A stretch of 64,000 bases of DNA from Branchiostoma floridae (Eukaryota > Chordata > Leptocardii > Amphioxiformes > Branchiostomatidae), in NCBI RefSeq assembly GCF_000003815.2, contig NC_049981.1, positions 22,982,255 to 23,046,254 of the forward strand, read 5' to 3'. Position numbers and translations under genes: made by a program. The notes below the pieces were generated by a model. The model worked only from the letters and a program-made list of their open reading frames with translations, had not been told where the DNA came from and ran no database searches. Every line of letters begins with the position of its first letter. Position 1 is the first letter of the stretch. Shown here piece after piece: positions 42,566 through 53,956 of the stretch.

Positions 42566-45500
42566 AGCTTGGTGGAGGACATCGAGAAGATTTTGACGAA
42601 AATCATTGCAAAAACAGAGGAATCTAGACTGGAGATCGGTGTTCTGTGGCTGAATAGTAACGGCTTAGAGGCACTAACTGACGACCCCGCAAGGGGGCGT
42701 GACTTAAGTCGACTGAAGAATCTCATCCAGTTAGCTCTATGGGATAACAAACTTGCTGTCTTCCCAGAGGTTGTGGTGAAGCTGAAGAAGTTAGAGCGTT
42801 TGAATATTTCTCAAAATGCAATCGAAAGCATTCCAAATAGTATCAAGGAGATGAGCATCAGTTTAAAAGAGTTGTGGCTAGGCGGGAACAGGATACAAAA
42901 CGTCCCAGAAGACTTTTGTTACCCAATCTCGAAATCCTTTATTTCGGACATCGACAATACAAAGACGGCGGAAACAACATCAGTGATCTCCCAAAGAACT
43001 TTGGCCAGCTATAGAAGTTACATACGTTATATCTGTATGCCAATAAGTTTACAAAGTTTCCGGAAGTGATATGTCAGCTTCCTAGAATCCGAGACTTAGA
43101 TGTGGGAAAGAACAAAATTCGACATCTGCCAGAAGAGATACATCACATGAAAAAAGTCACCATGTTGAAAGTTGACGACAACTTGTTGACAGAGCTCCCA
43201 AACGGTTTATCCCGACTCAACAACTTGTTCCAATTGGACGTACGTGGCAACAGCATAACGTTCCTACCTGTAGAGTTCGGAAAACTGACAATGCTGAAGA
43301 TATTTGATATCAAGAGGAACCCGATTGTGCAGCCACCACTGGATGTCTGCCTGCTAGGAGTAGAGAGTATCAAGACATACTACGAAGACCTGGCGAAGTC
43401 GGAGCGAGTTTCCACCGTGCACCGGAAAGTTGTGCTGCTTGGAGAATCGTTCGCTGGAAAGACAAGTATGAAGAACGCTCTCCAAACGGGCGAATCCCAT
43501 TTGACCAAAGTGAGGGATCGCACACAGTGTATGAACATAGACTCGTGGTGCTCTAAGATAGGCGGCGAAAGTCTGGAGATTCGGGTGTGCGATTTCGGAG
43601 GTCATGATGTGTACACACTGACGCACCAGTTTTTCCTGAGCGAAGGATCTCTTCACCTGCTGGTGGTAAATCTGAAAACTTACCGCAGACGACAAACCGC
43701 GTTCAACAGAGCGGTGAGGTTCTGGTTAGAGAGTGTGGATTCTCGCGTCGTCAATGCAGTCGTTTATCTAGTGGGAACCCATGCTGACAGGTTGACCGCG
43801 GGTGAGATAGAAGGGAAGACCCGAGACATCAAAGATCGCGTGATGAAGTACATCGAAGAAAGAAGGAAGCACCTGCACTCGCAGATTGAGGAGGTAGAAA
43901 CACAGCTTGTCAAAGCAAGGGACGAGGCAGAGTATGTCATGAGGGCGTATGCAAGCAGAAAACTAGAGCGACTACAGCGCAAGGTAGAAAAGCTTCGGTG
44001 TGAATTGGATAGTGGTCTGAAGTTTCTGAAGAATGGTGACGTGGCAGTAGTGAGCTCCAAAGACATGACCGGCATCACCGACTTGAAAACAGATGTGTTC
44101 AAAATCTCAGTCGACAAGGATCTGTTCCCGAGCGCTCATTGTGTCCTGCCCAGATCATGGATCAACATGGAGAAACTGCTCAAGTTAGAAGGGGAGAAGT
44201 CCAGCAATATCAGCCTCTCATGGGAGGAGTGTGTGCATCTCGGGTCAAAGCTTAATCTAGTTTCGAACGGAATGGAAGCTGTGATGGGCTACCTTCACAA
44301 AACCGGCTCCGTCCTACACTACAGGGGCGACGTCCTCCAGAACGTTGTGTTTCCTGACCCTACTCAGCTGATCACGCTTCTCAAGCTGATTTTTGACCAC
44401 GACCAAGAACGCCTCCTTGGCGCCTTAAGACAGAATTCTAAGATGTCCACAGAGGAATTTAGCGTCGTGCAGAACAACTTCGTACGTCGCGCAATCCTAC
44501 CGAAAGGTGTACTCCTCAAACATTTTAGTAAGAACAAAACAACGACAGACGACTTCGACCACCATCAAGGTGCTGGAGACATTTGGTATCACCCATGTCG
44601 TGCCGTCACCGCCCAAGGGTACCGCTGGGACCGCCTTTCTGACGCCGGGAGAGGTGTACTACAGGTTCCCTTGGTTCTTGCCGAAGTCACCCGGCACGCC
44701 GCCGCACGTGAAGCGATGCTGGCCGACACGAGTGCCCAACGAAATGGAACAGATTGGAGTAGAGTTCACAATTGATGGCAAGGAACCGACTGGTCTGTTT
44801 GAAAGACTGTGTGCTCAGCTGCCTCCGCATCTCTGTCCAGGAAACGACTGGTCAGACGGCACCCTGTCTTACCTTGGAGAACAGCCAGTCTTGGTCCGTC
44901 GGAAAACGGTGGAAAATGGAGTGAAGATCATGATTTCAGGACGCGCTGTTTCAGACAGGATTGACGACATGTGGCTGTACGCCATCATACCGATTGTAGA
45001 AAAAACAAAGCTCCTGCTGAAGGAATGGTCTCGCTCCTGTTGGACATGTAGTATTCCATGCCCACATTGTACCAAGGCCGGTCTGAAGCGGCTCGGTTAT
45101 TTCAGTGCTGGCCTGCTATGGGAGGAGAGACCCGACAAGCCAGCTAAGTTACAGTGTCCGAGACCGCGAGATCGCTCCAACAAAGCTACCCCTGCATCTC
45201 TGATGACCATGTTGGTGTACCCACCTAAAGCAGGTACTTTTGAAACGCCTTACTTTTGTTTACTAGGAATAATATCATTTTACACAAAAGAGGTTCCTTA
45301 CCCGAAATCCTCTACTTTGACTCATGTAATACACACAAAAGATCAGTATCTTAACCATACCCCCTTTGTGTTACAGTTCCTACAGTTGCGCCATCGGATG
45401 TGGTCGTCAACCCGGCATCATCGACTGAGATCGAAGTGAGTGTTGGTGGGATCCCTGTTCACATGCGGCCATGCGTCATCCTCGGGTACATTGTGAAGTA

Positions 45501-45968
45501 CACGGGAGGCGGCAGGGAGACAGTAGAGGTACCGATGAAGGACGGACAGCACACGGTAACGCTGAGAGGCCTGAGGAAGTCAGCCAAGTACACGGTGACA
45601 GTGGCAGGGTTCACCGCTGGTGGTGTGGGCAAAGAGTGCGACCCAATCGACGTCTTCACCATGGAAGATGGTAACATGATCAGTGTGTGTTTGTGTGTGT
45701 GTTTTTGTGTGTGTGTGTGTCTCTGTCTGTCTGTGTGTGTGTGTGTGTGCGTGTGTGTGCGTGTGTGTGTGCGTGTGTGTGCGTGTGTGCGTGCCTGGGT
45801 GTCTGTGTGTCTGTGTGTCTGTGTGTGCCTGTGTGTGTCTGTGTATGCTCGCGCGCGCGCATCTCTGTGTGTCTCTGTGTGCCTGTGTCTGTGTATGTAT
45901 GTGTTTGTGTCTGTGTTTTTCTATATGTATGTATGTATGTATATATATTCTGTGTGGCTGCATGTGTA

Positions 45969-46035
<67 letters not shown>

Positions 46036-46102
46036 ATATGTGTGCGCGCCTGGGTGTATGTGTGCCTGTGTGTCTGTATGTGTCTGTGTGACTGCGTGTG
46101 TA

Positions 46103-46177
<75 letters not shown>

Positions 46178-49100
46178 CTGTAATATTGAATAACCCTAAC
46201 CTGTTTTTCACCTTGTGCAGTACATGCAGTCTATTGCGGCCATAATTCAAGCTATCTCACTTTTATCGATAACGCTTGTCCTTAAATATATCTTTTGCCT
46301 TGTAGTTCCAGACGCACCACCTGTAGATGTGACCGCGTTCGCATGTTCCATCAGTGAGATTAAGGTTTTCTGGAAAGCGCCACCAAAAGACCAATGCAAC
46401 GGAGCAATCCTTGGCTACAATGTGCGGTACCGTGGAAAGAACGACGTCGGTGCGGAGTATGAAATGGTGTCTACAGACACCACCCACGCTGTACTGCAGA
46501 ACCTACAGCGGGCCAGAGCGTACAGCATCACTGTTCAAGCCCGCACCTCCATTGGGGAGGGCCCCTTCAGCCACCCGCCGGTCGTTAAGAGGACTCTACT
46601 AGATGGTAAGATCAAAAAACGTCATAGGACCATCAAGTGAGAGTTAAAGTGATAATCCATAGTGTTGACGACTTCCAAATTCACCCATATACGCATAATA
46701 TCTAGGTAAATCTAGGTGGCGCTTTCCGAGCAGCCGCAGGTTTCTGTAGCTCTGCAATGTTTGTCTTTTTATACTGTTTAAATCGTCTGTCTCTCTGCGA
46801 AAGAGCAGTTTTAGTACTTGGAACAGTCTCGTGAAAGTTCTCACCGCGAAAAGGCAACCTCGCTGGTCGATGTGTGTGTCATTTCTGTGATTTATGTGGA
46901 GCTGAACTCGGGACTGGGAGCAGTCGTACAGAACAATGGCGGGGAGGGGTCCTCTGATGTACACGGCAAGCTTCTTCCACCGAATCAAGTCGGCGGCACC
47001 TCCTGCGGGACCACAGCTGAAGACACGGCTACGCGACCTGGGTTTACTACGTCCTCGGGGCCGGTACCGAGGTACCCGTGCTGGGAGGAACTTCCATCGC
47101 AAGATTTCCACCATAGTTGGTCACAGGTATGAGACGGGGGACATCTTTCCATCATTGATATGCAAATCTGGCCATTCTCCGCATGGTGATCGTCGCAAAA
47201 CAAACACTGCAAATCTCATTACCATAGCAACCAGGTGTGATGTCAAGACGTCCCGACCTCACAAGCTGCCAACGATACTCTTGAGCAATGCCCGATCGTT
47301 GTGCAATAAACTTGACGAGTTTGAATATCGCCTATCCGACTCACTAACAGATGTCGCCATAATCTCAGAAACATGGTTCAGTGAGTCTACACCAGCTGAA
47401 ACCACAGACATCCAGGGCTATACAACTTTCTCACGTCCGCGCCCAGATCGACCGGGTGGAGGGGTGGCTATATACGTGAGCAATGAAATCCCTTCAAGTG
47501 CACTTGACATACCCGTACCTAATGAGCTCGAGTGTACTTGGGTCAAACTGCGACCATGTCGCCTCCCACGAGCAGTGTCCAGTCTAGCAGTCTGTGCTGT
47601 CTACTCGCCTCCGAGCTCTCCTTGTACGGAGCTACTTCTGGACCACCTAGTAGAAACCGTCGACTCCCTACAAGTGAAACACCCGGATATTGGCGTGCTC
47701 ATTGGTGGTGACTTTAACCATGTGGACGTTAACAGACTCTGCAAGAGTCACAACCTACAGCAGGTCATCAGCCAACCAACTAGGGGCCAAGCTACACTTG
47801 ACCTCCTCATCACGAACCTACATTCTTACTACTCACCTCCTTCTGTGCAAGACCCACTTGCGAATAGTGATCATAACGTTGTGATTATGAATCCAAAGAA
47901 GAGAACCAATAACAACAAACTTGTAAGGCGGATATGTAGACCCATCCCTGACTCTGCACTGCGCTACTTCGGCCAGTGGATAACCTCTCACCATTGGCAG
48001 GAGGTCTATACGGTCGCCTCTGCAAGTGAAAAGTCCCAGGCAATGTACAGTACCCTTCAATCCAAAATTGAAGAGTACTTCCCCCTGAAGGTTATCCGGT
48101 TGCATCACCTTGACAAACCCTGGATGACTCCGGTGATTAAGTCCCTTATACATGCTCGCCAACAGGCCTTCGCCAGAAAAGACTTCACCTCCTGGAAGCA
48201 ATTAAGAAATAAAGTTCAAAGGAAAGTCAAGAAGTCAAAGAAGGCGCACTATGACGGGAAAATCAAATCACTGAAAAACGAAGACCTTGCCCAGTGGCAC
48301 AAAGGTATTAAGGCCATGCTTAACATGAGGAAATCAGACCCTGTAATCCACATTGACGGTGTGAACAACAGTGATCTCAAGGTACTGCTAATGCAATCAA
48401 CAAATCACTAGCCGCTGTGATTCAGTCCTTGCCTCCGATCGACTTATCACTGTTACCATCGTACCTGCCGTCACTCCCGGCTCCTTCAGTACAGCCCTGG
48501 GATGTTTACTCTAGACTCCAGAAAGTAAAAACCAGGAAAGCTGCTGGACCGGACGGTATCCCGGGAAAACTCCTCAGGGAATTTGCATATGAACTGAGTG
48601 GACCACTTTCTGACGTCATCAACTCGTCTCTTCTACAGGGGAAAGTACCTGACGAGTGGAAAAGTGCGATCGTGGTGCCGGTGCCCAAAACAAAACCGCC
48701 CTCTGTCGATCAACTTCGCCCAATTTCATTGACTTCCCTGTTGGCCAAAATCGCTGAAGGATTCATAACACAGTGGACTCTGTCTGACATACTACCTCAG
48801 ATCGACCCCCAACAGTTTGGATGCCTGAAACGACCTGTACAAGGCGTCAGACAAACCGGGAACCCTGTGCTCATTGGTATCTACTGACTACAGCAAAGCG
48901 TTTGATCGGGTAAGCCACACCATCGCTGTAACCCGATTGATGGAGATGGGTCTGCGTCCGTCTCTTACGTCGTGGATCGTTGACTTCCTTACGGGGAGAC
49001 GCCAAGTCGTCCGTTATCAAGGAACCCTCTCCGACAGTGCTACCATAACGTGCGGCCTACCACAGGGAACTCTTCTTGGGCCTCTGATTTTTGTGGCTTA

Positions 49101-50748
49101 CATCAACAGTGCGGCGCGTCAAATCTCAGCCAAAAGATGGAAATTTGTGGACGATTTAAACCTGTTAGAGATCAGAAACCCCACCGTAACACCTTCGTCC
49201 CTGCAAAACGACCTTTCTGACCTAGAGAAATGGTCTGGTGAAAACAGCATGGTACTACATCCTGGAAAATGCCAAGTTCTACATGTGAAGTTCAGCAAAG
49301 CAGTATTCATACTACCGCCCCTCAAAATTAACAACAACGAACTACGACAGGTTCAAACCATGAAGATTCTTGGCGTCTTAATGCAGTATAACCTGAAGTG
49401 GAATGCCCACGTGGACTACATGTACTCTAAATCCAGTCAGCGTTTGTTCTTTCTCAGAAAACTCAAACACTTCCACATCGGAATTGAAGACCTTGTGATC
49501 GTGTACACCACCTACGTCCGTCCGATCACCGAGTATGCTGCACCGGTGTGGCATCCCGGACTGACAACATCCCTGTCCAACAAACTCGAGAGAATCCAAC
49601 GCAGAGCAGTGCGGATAATCCTGGGAGCTAACTACACCAGCTATGCTGAAGCCTGCTCACAACTTGGCCTACCCTCACTTCACCAGAGGCGTGAGAACTT
49701 GACACTAAAGTTTGCAAAGTCCCTTCTAACATCCAGCCAGTACCGTCATCTCCTGCCACCGGACAGACAGAGTATTAGTGGCAGACAGACTCGCTCCTCA
49801 AACAACTTGGACTTGGTTCATTGTAGAACAGAGCGACATAGAAACAGCGCCGTCCCATATATGGCACGCTTGATCAACACATAGCCTACCAATGTATGAT
49901 GTTGCTGTAAATAGCTCTAACTTACTTTTAACGACGGTGTTGCGTATTATTGTTTTGAATTTTAAATTGTAATAAGTTGTATACTTCGCATTTGCTTATC
50001 CTATAATCATTTTTGTGTAACATAATATATAAAAAGACTGTCAAGCAGTGCAATTCAGCCCTTTGGGCTGCAAGACCGCTTTTAATTTGTCATTCTTGTT
50101 GAAATGAATGAATAAACCAATCTACTACTACTACTACTAATATGGTATTTTCTGTGTAGAACTTGGGAGATGCAATAATTATTGTACATGCATATCAAAA
50201 GGCTTCATGCTGAGAGGTGACACTGTAATGTATATTTGGTGATGCATGGTGGCGCTTTTGTGGCAAGCTAATGTTTATACAAATTTCATGGACATAAACT
50301 TCACATCCACAACTCTTCTTTCACAGACCCAAGAGACGATGAGCTGGAAGACGTGACGGACATGTTGGTTGATAAACTCTTCATGGAAGACACTCGCCGC
50401 CTAGCGATCAACTTAGGCCTTACAGTCGTGCAGATCGACGATGTGTGCCGGGATTGTGACCGCGATTCGAGGGAAACCAAATATCAAATGCTTAGAAAAT
50501 GGAAACAGGTCACAGGAAGCAATGCTACGGTACTGTCTCTGTGTTCGGCTCTTGAGGCTCTCGATGCAAAGGTGTCCGAAAGTGCCGAACATTGCCGACC
50601 AGGTGCCGAACACAACCGAGCACTCGCCGAACACTGCCGAATGGGTGTTGGCCAGCCCTGGCTCGAAGGGGTTTACTATATTAGTTTAGCCAAGCAGATA
50701 ATGGATTCTTTTGAGAGCAAAAGTCCAGAGCCAACGTCCAAAGAATGA
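42566..50748 (+). CDS. LRR-Roc-COR-FN3-FN3-Death protein (first exon disrupted)
   Basis: Exons: ~42566-45233 (LRR, Roc GTPase, COR), 45377-45670 (FN3), 46306-46605 (FN3), 50327-50748 (Death domain, TGA stop). All introns are phase 1. Roc motifs: P-loop GESFAGKTS (43438-43464), G3 DFGGHD (43591-43608), G4 THAD (~43776-43787), G5-like SSKD. A ~65-residue coiled-coil insert lies between G4 and G5. The COR runs WINMEKLLKLEG through VLETFGITHVV to ~45233. The Death domain has LAINLGLTVVQIDDV and MLRKWKQVTGSNATVLSLC. Roc-COR proteins are GTP-controlled dimers, so a role as a GTPase-gated death-fold adaptor is inferred. There is no start codon (an in-frame TAG sits at 42551), and exon 1 carries two frameshifts and a stop (separate entries), so it is a pseudogene, a bad haplotype or an assembly error. 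Confidence 0.82.
42925..43014 (+). other. Frameshift and in-frame stop in the LRR part
   Basis: The reading frame from 42569 codes for LRRs up to NRIQNVPEDFCY (~42932). LRR coding then continues in another frame (LEILYFG ... GGNNISDLPKNFGQL), then a TAG at 43012-43014, then KLHTLYLYANKFTKFPEVIC, leading into the long frame that starts at 43066. This means a small indel near 42930-42940 plus one nonsense codon. Confidence 0.8.
44551..44575 (+). other. Single-base frameshift in the COR domain
   Basis: The COR frame reads TTTDDFD to ~44559, then continues in the +1 frame as TIKVLETFGITHVV. One extra C in CGACCACCATC explains it. Downstream COR coding is intact to the donor at 45234. Confidence 0.8.
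45680..46177. repeat. (GT)n microsatellite in the FN3-FN3 intron
   Basis: ~500 bp of GT-rich repeat with CT, AT and GC interruptions and pure (GT)n tracts at about 45971-46034 and 46105-46173. It begins within 20 bp of the donor at 45671. Confidence 0.95.
46650..50142 (+). mobile_element. CR1-like non-LTR retrotransposon, near full length, disabled
   Basis: A single long ORF starting at ATG 46936: a basic N-terminal stretch, an apurinic-type endonuclease (LLSNARSL, ETWFSES, GGDFNHVD, SDHNVV), then reverse transcriptase (TRKAAGPDGIPG, STDYSKAFDRVSH, CGLPQGTLLGPL, KFVDDLN as the catalytic box, with V and D-D in place of the usual YADD). Broken by a frameshift near 48390 and a small deletion/frameshift at ~48825. 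The 3' UTR has a short hairpin (CAGCCCTTTGGGCTG) and ends in AATAAACC plus (CTA)n at 50128-50142. It sits in the last intron of the Roc/Death gene, same strand. Confidence 0.85.
50327..50748 (+). CDS. Death-domain exon (sub-region of the LRR-Roc gene)
   Basis: Reading from the acceptor TTTCACAG: DPRDDELEDVTDMLVDKLFM, then six-helix Death-fold signatures (RLAINLGLTVVQIDDVCRDC, YQMLRKWKQ, ATVLSLCSALEALD). After the domain comes a short degenerate repeat, SAEHCRPGAEHNRALAEHCR (three AEH units), from a ~24-bp DNA duplication. The exon ends TSKE-stop. Confidence 0.85.
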
Positions 50749-51568
50749 ACTGAGCAAACGAAAGAAAAGCGCGAACATCCGCCTGATCAGCAACGCTTAG
50801 CAACGCATAACGTTAACACTGAAGGAAAAGTCAAAAGGGAAGCTAGCGGACGAACAAGGAACTGTGCAATATACACGCACATACACACAAAAGTGTGCGC
50901 ACAAAGAACAGAACATGTGCGAAATCTACACAGCTAAAGAACTGAGCAATACGCAAGCTCTAAAAATTTGAGAAATACTTTGGTGAAATGCTCCCAACAA
51001 TAACTGTAAATAGAACAATTACTGTAAATAGAACAATAACTGTAAATAGACATAAGCAAACAGTATCTACACTGCGCTTGTTCGTGTTATCATAAAAGTT
51101 TATATGATAACATATTGAGTCACATTCAAATTGATATACACGTATGTTCACTTGCAAATGTGTATACTATACGACGTGTGGTTAAAACATAAACAGAGGA
51201 GGTTATCAATAATTAGGGCTATGATTGTTATGTTTGTATGTTTTATCAATTGTTGTCATCATATCAGACGGATGCTTTATATACCAAAAAAACTTTCTTG
51301 AAATGTTGTACTTTATCCAGGGCCTCCATGAAAAGCAGTGTTAGTCACTGATGGGAGCTTACCCTGGTAAAAGAACACAGAAATAGATCAATAAATATAT
51401 ACTTCTGTTACCAGTACAGTAGGGTAACCACTGGCTAATTCCTCGCCTATTAAGTTCAAGGGATTGTTTGTATGCTTTCTAAGCACATGTAGCATGTACA
51501 TTACATGTAGTGTGTACATAACCTGTAGTGTGTACATAAGTTAACCTTTAGTGATGCAATACATTCGC

Positions 51569-51714
51569 CAAATAGCAATTGCTAACGCAACTGGATATGA
51601 TTTCATATGATTCTGTGTCATTGATAAAAGGTAGTGGACGCTGCCTGAAATGTCTGACAGTACTAGTTCCTTTTCAAATAATATCCAGTTGCTTGAGTAT
51701 TTGCTATTTGGCGT
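51569..51714. mobile_element. MITE with CGCCAAATAGC ends
   Basis: CGCCAAATAGCAATTGCTAA at 51569 is mirrored by TTGAGTATTTGCTATTTGGCG ending at 51713. The arms continue with GCAACTGGATATGATTT / AAATAATATCCAGTTGC. Total ~145 bp. A related half-copy lies at ~8508-8560 (GCTACTGGATATGATTTTGA). Confidence 0.75.
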
Positions 51715-51905
51715 ATATTATTACCTGAATGCCTTCTCTTCAAGATGCCATACATTGTATTAATACACAAGTTTTGTGTCCATATACATTGTGTTGTGTA
51801 TGTGTAGTGTAAAGATGTAATCGTGTTGGAAAAGAACATGAAGAACAACTTTAAAGTCTGCTAAGATTATGCACTCACTTTGCGACTAGCCATGTGCTCT
51901 TTGTA

Positions 51906-52108
51906 TATAGTCAAACCTGTCTATAGCGACCACTATAGACAACCGGGGACAAGGGACCGGGCAAATTTGGCCACTATAGACAGGTGGCCTCTGTATAGAG
52001 GTGGCAACTTGTAGATAAAATACCCAAGGGACCGACAAAAAGTGGCCACTATGGACAGGTGGCCCCTCTGTAGAGGTGGCCCCTAATACAGGTTTGACTG
52101 TACATCTT
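51906..52108. mobile_element. MITE with AGTCAAACCTGT ends and TA flanks
   Basis: TATAGTCAAACCTGTCTATAG at 51906 and TACAGGTTTGACTGTA at 52093-52108 form terminal inverted repeats flanked by TA. Internal repeated motifs are GTGGCCACTAT and GACAGGTGGCC. TA flanks and short non-coding length fit a Tc1/mariner-type non-autonomous element. Confidence 0.7.
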
Positions 52109-52531
52109 TCGGCAAGGTAAAAAAAAAGTATTGAAGAAATAAATGGATTAACGAATGAACAAGCCATTACACAAATAAATGAATAGATAGCTAGATAAAT
52201 AAATCAAACAGAAATATATTCTGACTATGCTGCGCTGTGTTCATATAAAAATCATGTTGATATGTGAAAATGTATTTTTGTCAATAAAGTGTAAATAACA
52301 TCTAACAGCCTCTGAATGCATGGCTGTTTACAAACAAGCGGTCATCTTTGTCTATCACCAGACCCTAGGTCAGTTGGACCAAGGGACAGTTTGACCCTTC
52401 AATAGTGAACAGACCGGTTTAGCGAGTGAGTTGTAGACGTGTTCAGATACGACACCACTTCGTGATTCGCGGTAAAGGATCAACACTGAAGAAACCATCG
52501 ACATTGTCGGCTGTCAAGTTTGTCACTGGTA

Positions 52532-52785
52532 TGTATATGCTGTAAATGCATTTAAGTTCGCGGGGATTTAATTTCGCGGTAGGGAGCCCCGGTAGAATAC
52601 GGATGATACTCAGGCTAGGTAAAAATGACTTTTCGCGGTGGATTTAATTTCGCGGTAACACCATCTACTGCAGTCTAATACCTTAATAGAAAAATGTTCT
52701 TGGTGGATTTAATTTCGCGGTAAAGTGGTCGCCGCGAAAACCGCGAACATTAATCCACCGCGAACATTTCTGCATTTACAGTATT
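52532..52785. mobile_element. MITE with CTGTAAATGC-TTCGCGG ends
   Basis: TATATGCTGTAAATGCATTT (52532) is mirrored by ATTTCTGCATTTACAGTAT (52766-52784). The interior is a mosaic of inverted AATTTCGCGGT and ACCGCGAA units. A related copy is at 62509-62640. A 33-bp insert at 52583-52615 equals the centre of the foldback element (AGCCCCGGTAGAATACGGAT). Confidence 0.75.
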
Positions 52786-53344
52786 CACTTTACAAACACA
52801 GAGGAAGATGCTTTCTGTCGCTTGTAACATGGTGGTCCACACTACGACGTAGAAAGTTTTTTTTTTACTTGTGTACACTCTTTTATTTTATGCCCCGGAG
52901 AGGAGATAGGCGCCGCCAGGGGACTAAAATGCCTATTGATACAGCACAACATGTTGTGCTGCCCCTACGGCTAATTAACCAGCCTACGGCTGATTAAAAG
53001 GCTATGGGACGAACGAACGAACGAACTCTTTTATTTCCCTTCATTTGAGAAAGATCTTGCCCATGTCAAGATGCCACTACCAAATTGTGCCAGTCATCAT
53101 TTTCCAATCAACTTACAGCTCAACATATGAAGTACCTAAACTTAACAGAAAGTACAAATGATATCATGCCAGCAGAAAGAACCTGAAACGACGTAGAAAG
53201 TTACTTCACCTATAAACAAGATCATACGACAAACATGCGCTGACACGACTTCTTTTGTTTGAATCCAAAGCGTTACTGTACAACCCAAATGTTGTGTTGT
53301 TTAGTTTCGTTGTTGCAATGACGTTCTACAAAACTTACTTACTT

Positions 53345-53515
53345 TTACTTGGGCCCTTTGTTCCGGGCGGAACATAGGCCACCGATGATTGCCCTCCACT
53401 GTACACGCCTCTGGGCCTTCCTTCGCAGGTCGTGCCATCCAGTACTGATACTCCTCATCTCCTCCTCAGTATCCCTCCTCCAGCTGTTCTTGGGCCTTCC
53501 CCTCACGTTCTACAA
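53345..53515 (-). mobile_element. LINE C-terminal fragment
   Basis: The minus strand codes for GRPKNSWRRDTEEEMRSIST, GWHDLRRKAQRRVQWRAIIG and GLCSARNKGPK, the typical extreme C-terminus of non-LTR retrotransposon ORF2 (Arg/Trp-rich, ending in LCS). No reverse transcriptase core is nearby; strongly 5' truncated. Confidence 0.75.
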
Positions 53516-53956
53516 AAGCTCCTTGGTTATTAATTACATTTGCCAAGATATGCTAATATGTTGTTTTTCTTCGACGATGATCTATGCAGGTTCCAGTCTT
53601 CAGCATTAGCAGCTGTCCTTGTTAATCTCCTAGCAGATTTACTTACGGGTGGCAGAAGATAGTATGGCTCCAGCATCAGCCGGCAAAAGCAACATATAGT
53701 CAACTCTCAAAGCAAAAGTTCGGCTCCGGCTATACGGAGTTTTATCGGGGTTTTGTTTGTACTGTACTCCCCAAGCACGAATATACTAATATGCTAATGT
53801 ATTTAACTTAAGAGTGACTTACAGGTTACGTCTTTATCTGGGACAAAATCAGTGACCCGTGGCGCACGCCATATACTAGTGTTTCCAAGTAATCGGCTGA
53901 CACGAACAATGGACAACACACCTGTCTTGCCTGTTCAACACACCTATCATTCTGTT

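Larger units (their letters stand above)
37407..42573. mobile_element. Large foldback-like element with long inverted arms
   Basis: Ends are exact inverse complements: ACCAAGCTGAAGTTGGCCGC at 37407 and GCGGCCAACTTCAGCTTGGT ending at 42573. The terminal ~480 bp (37407-37890 and 42090-42573) are ~95% inverse-identical. Inside, ~195-bp tandem repeats point one way in the left arm (37860-38538) and the other way in the right arm (39005-42100, ~16-17 units). A central spacer (38639-39000) carries its own hairpin. No transposase frame was found, so it is non-autonomous or foldback type. No convincing flanking target duplication; AGCT lies symmetrically in both ends and might be one. Confidence 0.85.

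Noticed and set aside
45400-46245. Long frames on both strands reading Cys-Val or Thr-His repeats
   Set aside because: They are translations of the (GT)n/(CA)n microsatellite and extend the real FN3 exon past its donor at 45671.
46985-47212. Minus-strand frames across the CR1-like element
   Set aside because: Shadows of the retrotransposon ORF.
52725-52997. 90-codon plus-strand frame
   Set aside because: Runs from the end of a MITE into A/T-rich spacer; no domain, no splice context.
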